From assembly GCA_946894095.1 (NCBI GenBank), contig OX335656.1:7455001-7519000 (forward strand): a stretch of 64,000 nt of DNA, written 5' to 3'. The translations under genes were made by a program, and so were the position numbers. This DNA is from Incurvaria masculella. Lineage: Eukaryota > Arthropoda > Insecta > Lepidoptera > Incurvariidae. The first letter of the stretch is position 1, and each line of letters begins with the position of its first letter. The notes below the pieces were generated by a model. That model searched no databases, was not told the origin of the DNA, and was given only the letters and a program-made list of their open reading frames with translations. Shown piece after piece: positions 1 through 10,600 of the stretch.

Positions 1-2462
1 GTAAAACAAATGTGACTAGGTTGTAAGGTGGGACGCTGGGGAACTTTTAATTGCTGGTGGGAAGGACCAGTGCCACCTCCAAGATTTCCACCCAGGGTTC
101 ATGCCAAAGTTTCAAGGAGCATCAATTCTCGAGCTTTCATCGTCTCAAAAACACCAGACATTTGAGATTTTATACGGGTGATGCCTTTGACGACAATGAC
201 ATTTGTTTTTTGTTTGTGATATAAATTGTATAACTGGCAATTCTTAAAGCGTTTATTACTTGTTATTTTCTGTAAGCTTACAACCGTCCTAAGAAACTTG
301 TAACTTTGCAAAGAGATATTGTAAATGAGCCAACCTAACTGAATCTAATCAGCAAATAAGGTGGTTCATTTCCAAGCTTGTTTATTCAATGATATGTTTT
401 CTAGGAAACTCGTGAATTTGCAGATTCCAACATATGGGAGAAAATGATAGAAAATCTATTGAAATTATAATAGAATAACTGGTCACTTAAACAAAAAAAA
501 TTGAAATTAGCTAAGGGGTCATGCACAAATGACGTAACGTAAATTGGGTGAAGGTTCTCCAGAAATATATATAACGAGAAATCCCAGAAGCAGGAAAGAG
601 ATGAGTGGATAGATAGCATGAGTGGATAGAGAGGATGCAAAAATAAATAGAAGTCGCAGGAGTTGCGACTGGCACCTTATTTTGCTTCTTAAAGAATGCA
701 TTTAACTAAAAGCCTTATATAGCTGACTGGCACCCCTAGGGTACTCGAGGAATATTTCCTCCATATTTCAAATCTCTAGGTCCACCAGTTTAGGCTGTGT
801 GTTTTCTGACTAAAAGTGCTGATTTGGATGGAACTGGCATGCCCAAATCGAGATGCTATGATCCTACTACATCACCTTTGCTCACCCCTCTGGGAAAACG
901 GTTTTATGTTCAATATGTAAAAATAATATTTTCTGAACACTAACGCCCATAATTTCTCCCAAAGCATCCATTATTTGATTAGGTGAAGCATTACGGTTCT
1001 AGAATGTGGGGCAGGGGTCGAAAATTGGAGACATTTGTGTTACGCAATTTGTGTATGGCCCCTCACGGAGGAGCTGTCACAATCGGTTGTTGAAATGAGG
1101 CACGGGTGTCGGTGCGGGAGAAAGCGCTACTACACAGCGAGACCGCTCCTGGATCACACCTCACCTCATTACGATAATCTCTTACTTTTCTTTGATCTCA
1201 TAGCTTATTATGTGTGCATACTTAAACTATGTTTGGTGCCGAAATTGGAGAGTGGATTAAAAAAGACATTGGTATTATGTAAACTAGAGTTTTGTCTTTT
1301 GTATGATAAAATCATCCCTTCATTAAAATATGTTGCTTTTATGTGATACAGTGTTTAAGGGAGGTACTACTGATTGTTTTTTCCTTCAGGTGGATGTCTG
1401 ACTTGAATTTGGTAGAAATTGAGGTAGGAACACCTATGGCTTCCATTGAATAACTTGCTTTTAGTTTTATAAATAATGTAATTTTGTTTAGGAACGAAAG
1501 GCTAAAGGCTATATAAATAGTTTCATGTAAATGCATTATGACCAATTCAATATACTTATAGATTCACAATCATGTATTTTATTAAGATTATCCTTTATTA
1601 GAGTTACATTATGTAAAATCAGGTAACCCTGTGTCCCAACAATGTCTGTCCGTCCATCCCTTATAAGAACCCTCATTCTGTTCTAGTCAAACCTAGAATT
1701 TGTATTAAGTTAATAGCTGGGATGTATTTAAAGTAAATAAATAAGATATGATGATATGACGAGCGCACATCTAAGATGCAATGCCACAACTGCTAGGAAT
1801 TCCCGCAACTTATCGATTTATATTGAAACTGCTCAATGTTCTGATTTAAAAAAAAACATCTAAAATCAGAACATCTCTGGAGCATTCGAAACACATCGAA
1901 AGAGATGGTTCCTGACTGTTATTTGAGGAAATTTGGGAAATTGTCCAGTAGTTGTGAAATGTATGCGAGACTCCTTAGATGATAGATTGCCTGTAGCAAC
2001 TCGATCTCACCGATACAAGCAAAAGTTGCAGGGTCACACAGGCAGAGCCCAGCCACAGATTATAGTTTTACTAAATATTCAGACATCTAACTCACCGTGA
2101 ATATGAGATCTGACGGCGGCGTAAGGACACTCCACTCGCCGAGTGCTAGTGATTGCGAAAACCGCCTTCCACTTTGCGCTCAGTGCAATGCCAGCAGCCA
2201 TTTGAGGCGGTTGTTGATTTTCACTAGTGTCTTCTTGGCGAATTGTCAACTTATTTTTTTAATGTGACTGGACATGTATGGCTAATCCCACACCCACTGT
2301 CTTGATCACAGAACAATTAGGAGGTAAGAATTGTGAAGTGGGCGAAACTCGCGCGCCGGTCTTTAGCGGGGACCCGCTCACTTCATACGCGCATGATTCA
2401 CTCCTCTGCGGATGTCCTGTGCATTAACTTATCCGTGATACAATCTAAAATTGAAAAGGAGT
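1..2462. other. intergenic, no gene recognised
   Basis: AT-rich sequence with only short open frames that resemble no family I know and have no coherent splice partners. A short AAATAAATAA tail near 1733-1743 could be the end of an old LINE. I see no RNA gene, promoter or long repeat here. Confidence 0.5.
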
Positions 2463-2542
2463 AATGCCGTACTGTGCCATAATAACGTGCAAATACGACC
2501 GCCGGTGCACAACCTTCATAATGGAGGAGTTTCGTATCACCG
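2463..2542 (+). other. possible THAP-like first exon
   Basis: An ATG opens the short frame MPYCAIITCKYDRR..., followed by a good 5' splice site (CG|GTAAGT at 2543). The N-terminus Met-Pro-x-Cys followed by Cys is the usual start of a C2CH THAP DNA-binding domain. The surrounding 2340-2700 is more CpG-rich than its flanks, as a promoter would be. I found no following exon with the rest of the domain, so this may be an orphan or decayed exon, or chance. Confidence 0.25.
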
Positions 2543-2894
2543 GTAAGTTTCATTTACATGAATAGCGATAAAACTTACGACAAATGCATTACGAAATAAT
2601 ATGGCGTCGCGGCGTCGTCTTGCTCGCCGGGTCATGTCTCGCTACGTTGTTTGTGACCACGTGCGTGTGAGGCGCTCGGCCGTGTTCGAAAGTGACGTAA
2701 CATTTGATTGCACACAGTATTGGAATTCCAACATAGAGTCATTACGTTAAGGTTCATATTTACTAAACAAATGTGGATTTGTTGTTTGGTTATCGATTAA
2801 GAAGGGATAGCCAATTGCGACTGTTATACATTCGCGAGGCAAAAAGGTCTTAAGTAAAGCGGTAACAGCGGTCCTGGAACAAATTTACAAACGT

Positions 2895-2990
2895 TTCACT
2901 TCCTGCCTCCTCAATATTCCGTGGTCTTGATATTAGTCCAACACACTGCATTCCCGAGGGAATTTAGTGCCATGCCAGGACGGGCTGGCT
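2895..2990 (-). repeat. SINE 3' fragment
   Basis: Reverse-orientation match to the tail of the SINE family seen full length at 61275-61680. Shared blocks include CCATGCCAGGA and TTCCCGAGGGAATT. Only the 3' portion is present. Confidence 0.5.
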
Positions 2991-3187
2991 GAATGGAGTG
3001 GCGGGTCAGTATCAAAAAAAATGCTGCGTGCCAATGGAAGGCTGTGATTCGGCAGAAAGCGAATGGAGGGACCATATATTGGTACCTTTAGGTTGCAAAG
3101 TCAACCGGACCCTGTTTTCATCACCTCCAGTTACTTGAAATACGATAATTAACTTTCAGTTACATTGCATGTTTACATAGTGTAACT

Positions 3188-4281
3188 AAAATACGACGAA
3201 TACGAGGAAGGCTTCTAACATGGATAGAGAACTACTTGGTCGGCAGAACATACCAAGTGAGAGTGGGTGATTGCCTTTCGGGAGTGAAAGACGTTTTAAG
3301 CGGCGTTCCCCAAGGATCAGTTCTGGCACCGACTCTTTTCGGTCTCTACATCTCCGATATCTGTGCTATTACCCAAGCCATGTCAAGCCTATTCGCCGAC
3401 GACGCCAAACTCATCGCCAACCCCATTGTGAGCAGTGGGACACTCAGAGACGACCTGGACAGAATATTGGAATGGACCCGTCACTGGCTTATACGAACCA
3501 ATCCTTCGAAATGCACAGTGCTGCATATAGGGAAGAACAACCCAAGACTCCAGTACAAAATCGGAACAGACATAATAGTCCCTACACAGGCTCAGAAGGA
3601 TCTTGGAATAACTATCTCAGAAGACCTAAAATGGGCAAATCATATAGAGACTATAGTCAAACGAGCAAATGCCCTACTCTACGTCATACGGAAATCATTT
3701 CAGAACCTGACCATAGAGACATTAATCAAAATATACAAATCTCACATTAGACCACTCCTGGAATATGGATTCCAAATATGGAATCCCTACTTCGTCAAAG
3801 ATATTACTCTCCTAGAACGAGTTCAGAGAAGAGCGACCAAGATACCAAAAGTACTGAAGAAGAAACCATACGAGGAAAGACTAAAAGTGCTCAAGCTGAC
3901 AACCTTGGAACAACGAAGAGAAAGGGGCGACCTCATAGAAACATACAAGATTCTCAATGACTATTACGACTGTCCAGAACTGCAGAACCTCTTCACTAGA
4001 AACACAAATAGTCATCTCCGTGGTCATAGCCTAAAGCTCAATGCCACTGTCAGCTCAACAAACCCGAGACAACACTTCCTGTCGAATAGAGCAGTTGAAA
4101 TGTGGAACAAGTTGCCAGAAGATGTCGTTGAAGCACCCACCACCAATTCTTTTAAAAACAGGCTTGACAAACACCTAAAAACACTAAACTAAAGTAACCG
4201 TAATAACAAAGCACCAGTGAGCCCAGACATGAACACATCAGCTTAGGCTGCTCGTTCATCAAATAAATAAATAAATAAATA
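3188..4281 (+). pseudogene. 5'-truncated non-LTR retrotransposon (LINE), C-terminal reverse transcriptase
   Basis: An open frame to the stop at 4190-4192 encodes the C-terminal half of a LINE reverse transcriptase. It holds the GVPQGSVLAP block, the catalytic FADD box, and the thumb/C-terminal motif LLEYGFQIWNP...LERVQRRATK. Reading continues upstream of 3236 to about 3188 (RLLTWIENYLVGR), where the copy is truncated. The 3' end is an (AAAT)n tail at 4260-4281, typical of CR1/Jockey-type LINEs. The endonuclease and the first half of the RT are missing, so it cannot be autonomous. Close relatives lie at 34840-35235 (minus) and 53535-53815 (plus). Confidence 0.85.
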
Positions 4282-4287
4282 ATCCAT

Positions 4288-4965
4288 GCGTGAGGGACTC
4301 CATGATTTTGTTTCCAGGTTCCTGCGGCTCTCAGCCGGAGAGCTGCTGTAGCGGCTTCCTGCTGAACATGCAGGTGTATAGGTCTTAGATCAAGTATTAC
4401 CTCTAGTGCCTGTGTAGGAGTTGTTCTCATGCAGCCGGTCGTTGCAACGCATGCAAGGCGTTGCAGACTTTGAAGTTTTGCTTTTACGGTGCTCAGTTCC
4501 GTCCTAGGCCACCATACTACTGCGCCGTAGGTTATGGTTGGTCGAATTACAGCAGTGTATAGTCAGAGTGTTATGGAGGGTTTTAAGCCCCATTTTGTTC
4601 CCGAGCATTCTCTTGCACTGCCAGAAGGAGATGCACGCCTTCTTTGTTTTGTCTTCGAGGTTTATTCCAGTTCATCTTGCTATCAAGGATTACGCCCAGA
4701 TATTTGACTTCTGTTGATAGGGATGATTCTATGCCATGTCTTCTAACTTCCTCTTGTTCGTGAAGAGAATAAGTCCTGTTTTGGTTGGATTTACTGAGAG
4801 TGCATTCCCTTCACACCAGTTCTCTACGATTCTTAGAGCCGATCTCATTACGTTGAAAAGTACTTTTTCCGATTTGCCACTAATGAGAATCGTGATATCG
4901 TCTGCATAGCCTACAGTCTTATGTCCCTTTTCGTTTAGGCTCGTGATAAGGCTGTCCACGTAACT
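4288..4965 (-). pseudogene. LINE reverse transcriptase fragment (R1/Jockey-like), interrupted
   Basis: Read on the minus strand, 4729-4959 encodes an RT piece with the catalytic YADD box (GHKTVGYADDITILISG) and the following conserved ALSVNPTKTGLILF segment. Further on, 4290-4430 encodes a typical C-terminal stretch (TTPTQALEVILDLRPIHLHV). Several frame breaks between the two show decay. The fragment stops at about 4288, exactly where the (AAAT)n tail of the plus-strand LINE ends. This suggests that element jumped into this one. It is a different LINE lineage from its neighbour (YADD rather than FADD, different C-terminus). Confidence 0.75.
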
Positions 4966-5483
4966 CTAATGAAATTAGTAATTTTGAATGAGGCCTTATA
5001 GTACAGATTACATAATGGTAATTCTCACAAATTTTTTGGCGCCTTTGGGCAGGAAGCAAAAAATATGAACATAGGTTTTGTGGTTATTGGTCAGATTATC
5101 TATATTTGTTGAGATTTTTTGTCTCATATGGGCAAAATGATGACATAAATGATAGTGATTTTTTTTCCAACTAAGAATAGGATTTTTAAATAAAACAAAT
5201 AAGTTAAGAGTATTTATTTGACTATATATTTCACTCGTAAATATATACATTGGTACAGAAAAAAATACTACGATTATTTGACATACCATGAGCAAGGTAA
5301 TAAGGGGTTTGTTCGGGTAAAGATTATTATTATTATTATTAACGAACTCTAAAACGAAAAGAGTACAGAGATGAACATCACTTTGACATTACACAAACTA
5401 CAATCCTTCATCTCATGAGGCAAACGCGCAAAACCAAGCAATTTCTATCGAAATTCATTAACAACACAGTAGGTTATTTTATA

Positions 5484-5866
5484 TGCAACCTGCCATGGAT
5501 GCCACACAACTACCGTTATGATATTAGCCCACTACACCACATTCCCGAAGGAATTGGTGTCATGGCAGGACCTTCCCTTTATGAACACGGCTACAGTGAA
5601 CTGAACGGAAAACACTGTCAATTTTTTATTGTCGCTTCAACCATAGTTTCTTCCAATGCAAACCGAGCCAGCTTAAAACCCTAGCATCTGGTAGGAGAAG
5701 GAGACCTACAGGTTTATTTGGGTTCCGAACCATGGAACAGATCACATTCGTCTCTAAATACACTTATCCAACTCAGAAGAAGAAAGAACGTGTTGTGATT
5801 TGAACCCATAACCTCTCGCATGAAAGGCAAGTCCTCTAGCCCATATACCACGAGCTGTACAATACG
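5484..5866 (-). repeat. SINE, near full length
   Basis: Reverse-strand copy of the roughly 390-bp SINE family. The tRNA-like head is at the right end, with the B-box-like GGTTCAAATC near 5800-5810. The conserved tail holds the block for TCCTGCCATGACACC near 5560. A pol III-transcribed, LINE-mobilised element is inferred from family structure. Confidence 0.65.
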
Positions 5867-6173
5867 AGGTACCCGGAAGTGTTATTCTGTACGCTATTTC
5901 TTGCACCAAATGGCAGGAAGCAGCTTGCATGAACATAGCGATTCAAGTATAGCGCAAAGCTCGAATTAACCAACAAACAGATAAACTATGGACATCTATG
6001 GGGGTCTAGTTCCCCACAAGCTCTATGACTCCTAAATGGGAATCCTACAACCCTCGCATCCATAATTAATGCTTCCTACCAACAGTTTTTTAAGAGTTTT
6101 TTCTCCAAAGAAATTGGTTCTAAATACAAAACGGGAACGACACAAATATTTTGAAAGGACATAGATTTATATA

Positions 6174-6350
6174 CAGTAGATTCACTTATCCGGCACGTCT
6201 AGTAGTCCGGCACTCTATGCTACCGCTCCCTCCGCCCCATGTCCGTATGCCCCTCCTCAGCTTGATCAAATAAGCACGTGCTGACCGCAAATATTCTCTA
6301 CTAGTCTAATATGAACATTCCAATAGTCCGGCATCCCTTGGTCTTTGATA
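6174..6350 (+). repeat. pogo/Tigger-like terminal fragment
   Basis: CAGTAGATTCACTTATCCGG at 6175-6194 resembles the terminal inverted repeat of pogo/Tigger-type elements, and AGTCCGGCA recurs inside. I did not find the matching second terminus, so the extent is uncertain. Confidence 0.3.
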
Positions 6351-6817
6351 GTGCCAGTAAGTAAGAGTACAATCTCTCTTATGCTCTAGTATATGTAAAA
6401 GAAGGCTATTACTTAGCAAAAGTCCGATGATTTTATGTCTGCTGGTTTGAGATATTCGAGTTTACATTTCTTAGTAATATAATCTTACGTTAAAATGAGG
6501 CGGCAGCGCGGGGAGAGAAGCTAGCGGTGTGCAAAAATTGAAACGGGAGATGTCTCCAAGCCCTAGTCTTTTCTGTTTATAAGAATGCCATTATTAAAAG
6601 CCATATTAATGTCTGTGCATTCTAAATCGAATTCTATCTCATTTCTAATTTTAGCTAACGGAAAAGACCGGACTTTCTTTTTGTAAATATCACTTATAAT
6701 ACGCGGATATGGAGCTACCTGCAAAGCTACTCTAACGGGAACATAGCAAGCGACCCCTATGTTTGAAATCCTGTAAAAAACCCTCGATCACAGCTGCAAG
6801 TGAGGGCAGTCAACAAG

Positions 6818-6985
6818 TTATTTATATTTACAGATAAACAGTGTTCAGTTTCCTTATTCAGCTCAACGTTTCGTCCACCACCCTGTGGACATCGTCAGTA
6901 TTCGCGACGCGACCTAGAGGACATCTGTCTGGACGAAACGTCGAGCTAAATAAGTGACCTGGACACTTTTTATCCGTAAATATAA
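6818..6985. repeat. foldback repeat related to 53370-53530
   Basis: CAACGTTTCGTCCACCA near 6865 and its partial complement GACGAAACGTCGAG near 6933 form imperfect inverted arms. The same sequence appears at 53403-53528 with longer arms. No coding content. Confidence 0.5.
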
Positions 6986-6994
6986 ATTATATGT

Positions 6995-7170
6995 CGAACA
7001 ATAGTGAAAATCTAAGCAAACATATACTACATTCCGAAATGCGTATTTTGCAGAGATTGCAGCAATATTCCGAATTGTTCATTTTCACTCCTGTGAACAT
7101 CATGTAGACATACGGGACGTGACTCGAGACCGAGCACGGATCGTACAAAGCGTGCAAGGATGAGAGCATG
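6995..7170 (-). repeat. diverged repeat shared with 38900-39020
   Basis: Reverse complement of this stretch matches 38900-39020 over blocks such as CTTTG(T/C)ACGATCCGTGC and TGAAAATGA. It is an old interspersed repeat of unknown class; the second copy lies in the first intron of the F-box/E2 gene. Confidence 0.45.
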
Positions 7171-7670
7171 TGCGCCATGTACGCTATCGTGGAGCTGTCA
7201 TCAAGCGTGTTATCTGTAGTTCTCTGATCGTAAGCACTTGTCTTCTGAAATAATGAAGGTCTTTCGCCGTTTGTTAGTCTAGTTAGACAATTCTAGGCCT
7301 GGCATAACCACTCTCGAGACTTACAAGGCCTTTTCCAGGTAGTGAGGTTAGGCTCTGACACATTTGTCTGTTCAAATTCGTTCCGATTTGATAATGTAAG
7401 ATTGTGGCTGCGAGCAGCAGTGATACCAGTTCGGAACAAACATATTCACTGTATCCGTTTTCTCTGCAAAATACTCATTTCGGACACATACATATAGTCA
7501 ACAAGTCACCACTTGGGGCGTACGAGTATTGTGTATCGGCATGTATACTGGTGCACGGTGCATTGTGTTGAGCCACACGAGTGCTAGTTGGACGAGGCGG
7601 TGGAGACGTTCGAGACGGTGGAGGCGGCGGAGTGGAGGCGCGGGCGCGGGTGGTGGTGGCGCGGCCGCGG

Positions 7671-10600
7671 TCAGGTGGTGCGCCCCTTGCCCTCCTTGAT
7701 GGCGATCACGTAGCGCTGCGCCACACGCTCCGGCGGTGAGTAGCCGTCCGCGTACGTCTGGTCCTGTGTACATTCTTACTATTAAAACTGAGAAATGATG
7801 ACCAAAAAATGCACATTCGATCAAAGTTCGGTGAACACAAAATTTCGTATTCAAAACGAGAATATCCAAAAATAAAAGTGGAGGCAAGCTTGCAAGTTGG
7901 CTGTAATAGAAAAGTGCATTTTTGGTTGTAATTTTAAATTATTATTCTTATTATTGTTATTATTGATTTAGTATAGTATTTAAACTGATGCATACAATTA
8001 ATATTCATATTTTGAGTCATAAAATAATGTTTCTAATTTCGTGATCATGGGATTATCAATATCAAATAAATGGTGTTTTATTATCATTTTTATTTCCATT
8101 TGTGTCAAGCGGAACGACAAAATGATGATTACACATTATCCTTCTCTTTCGTGCGGCATGTTAATTGAGATAGAAGTGATTTGATGCTCGAGTTTTATCC
8201 TGGTGGCACTTCCCAAACAAGAACAATTTACAACTACAACTAATTCTCAAAAAATATGTTAGTTGATACATACTAATAAGTTAATAATATAAATACAATT
8301 TAGCACGTAGAGTGCTCGACCCACCTCGAACAGGACCTCGTAGCTGTCGGGCGCGGTGGCGGGTAGCTTGTTGACGACGGCCTTGTAGAAGCAGGTGGTC
8401 TGCGGGTAGAGCGCCATCACGACCGCGCCCTTGGGGAAGAGCGCCTGCTCGTCGGTGAGCGGGTTGGCGCGCATCAGCGGCAGCGGCACCACGCGACGCT
8501 TGCTCAGCACGTAGAGTTGTCGACCTACCTCGAACAGGACCTCGTAGCTGTCGGGCGCGGTGGCGGGTAGCTTGTTGACGACGGCCTTGTAGAAGCAGGT
8601 GGTCTGCGGGTAGAGCGCCATCACGACCGCGCCCTTGGGGAAGAGCGCCTGCTCGTCGGTGAGCGGGTTGGCGCGCATCAGCGGCAGCGGCACCACGCGA
8701 CGCTTGCTCAGCACGTAGAGTTGTCGACCTACCTCGAACAGGACCTCGTAGCTGTCGGGCGCGGTGGCGGGTAGCTTGTTGACGACGGCCTTGTAGAAGC
8801 AGGTGGTCTGCGGGTAGAGCGCCATCACGACCGCGCCCTTGGGGAAGAGCGCCTGCTCGTCGGTGAGCGGGTTGGCGCGCATCAGCGGCAGCGGCACCAC
8901 GCGACGCTTGCTCAGCACGTGCCGGTTCTTCTGCTCCTCGTCGATGTCGTCCACCTCGTACTTGCCCTGCGCTGGCAGCCATCCCACAACCTATAACCAG
9001 AATTAAAAAAACCTTTCAATCCTTCAATAAATGGCCAAATAAGTACGGATGAGTACTATCTATAATGACTGCTAATGCTCTACTCAATACTTTGTTCAAT
9101 CAGCTGCTGTTAAGATGTAACCGAGTAGGTGTTGCATGTTAACTCTGCATTTCTATGTTTAGCAAGGTGATGTATTTCTATGTTTAGCAAGGTGATCTAT
9201 CATATTAGAAGCGACATCGAAGGGAAGACAACAAACGCCAACTGCTTTTCATCAGAAACCCTTAAGTTTTCATTAATTAGTAAGTAAACATTCACATGAA
9301 AAAAACAATCCATTCTTTTTATGTTAAAACTCTCTTACCTATCAATTCTTCATATTACAGGGGATAACTGTTTCCATGCTCTTAATGTTTCACTAGGTTT
9401 TTGGATTCTAAAAAATATTGTAGAAATCCATGTCTGTATGTTTAAATTTTTTTAATATACCTTTTGAATTGGTTATGGTGCTGTCTCTACAACAAACACA
9501 AAAACAACAATCGTTGTTATTAATATTATTTCTTCCTACAGAACCAATACGGTATTTTGGATTGGAAAACATTTGCTAATAAACATAGCAAAAGTATATT
9601 TTGGATTTTTTTTACTGAAAAATACAGATATTTACAAAAAAATCAAAACATACGGACATAGAAAGAAGGTTTCTTAAGTGATAAAAAGAATTGATTAAAA
9701 TCTGACCACTTTTAGGGATAGGGAAACGTTAATGCTTGGAAGACGATTTAGTTATTTTAATGGCAGTCGCCGTGCAAAATTGTGTCTTCAAATCTATTTC
9801 AAAATTTTAATTTCAATCAAACAGCCTTAAGTACAGTAAAGAGCCACTTGTTTACTTCTTGGAAATTAAACAGTAAAAAAAATGTCAGCAAACGACCTCC
9901 GCCAGTATCCAGTTCTCCTCCTTGTCGGAGACTCGCACGAGCGCGGCCACGGTGTCGCCGGCGCGCGCCACGTGGCTCGGCTCCGCGGGCACGGCGCCGC
10001 ACAGCGGCGGCGCGCGCTCGCCCGCGCGCCCCACGTGCAGCGGCAGCGCGCCCGCCGCGCTCAGCAGCATCTTCATGAGCGCGCCGCAGCCGCGCAGGGT
10101 CTCCTTGTTGCCTGCGTGGCGTGCCTGCGGCGAGAACGAGCCGACCTCGTCAGAGAGCTCCAGGTTCAAATTCTCGCCCCTTTCTTTCTCTTTCGGAGTT
10201 GGATAAGTGCATTTCGATAAAATTTGTCCGTGTTTTCCATCCAGTTCAATGTAGCTCATAAAGGAAGGTTCTGGTATGGCACCTAATTACTTCGGGAATA
10301 TGGTGTACACCTACACACACATCTACTGTCATGGTGTTAGCCAATTCGTGAATCTTGTGATTTTATTGCATGACTGATATTGATTCGAACGGCTCGAAAC
10401 CCAGGGCGAAAAATTTGGCATTACTTCGGACGCTCGCCGACTGAAGAGAAAGATTCCCCAGGATCTAATCAAGCCCCAGCAGAACTTAAGAAAATAAATT
10501 TTTGGATGTGACATTGGTCACATACCAGGCAAGACATGTGAGAAAGAGAATCCAACATACTGTTGAATGTCCAAAAGAGAGACAGATTGCAGTAGAAAGG

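Noticed and set aside
1035..1346. 103-codon plus-strand frame
   Set aside because: No domain, no splice partners, and the latter half is AT-rich Leu/Tyr translation typical of noncoding DNA.
8281..8982. Second long minus-strand frame across the SGF29 triplication (Arg/Ala-rich)
   Set aside because: It is an out-of-frame shadow of the GC-rich Tudor exon; the other frame matches SGF29.
9782..10220. Several plus-strand Arg-rich frames over SGF29 exon 4
   Set aside because: Antisense shadows of a GC-rich exon with no family resemblance.
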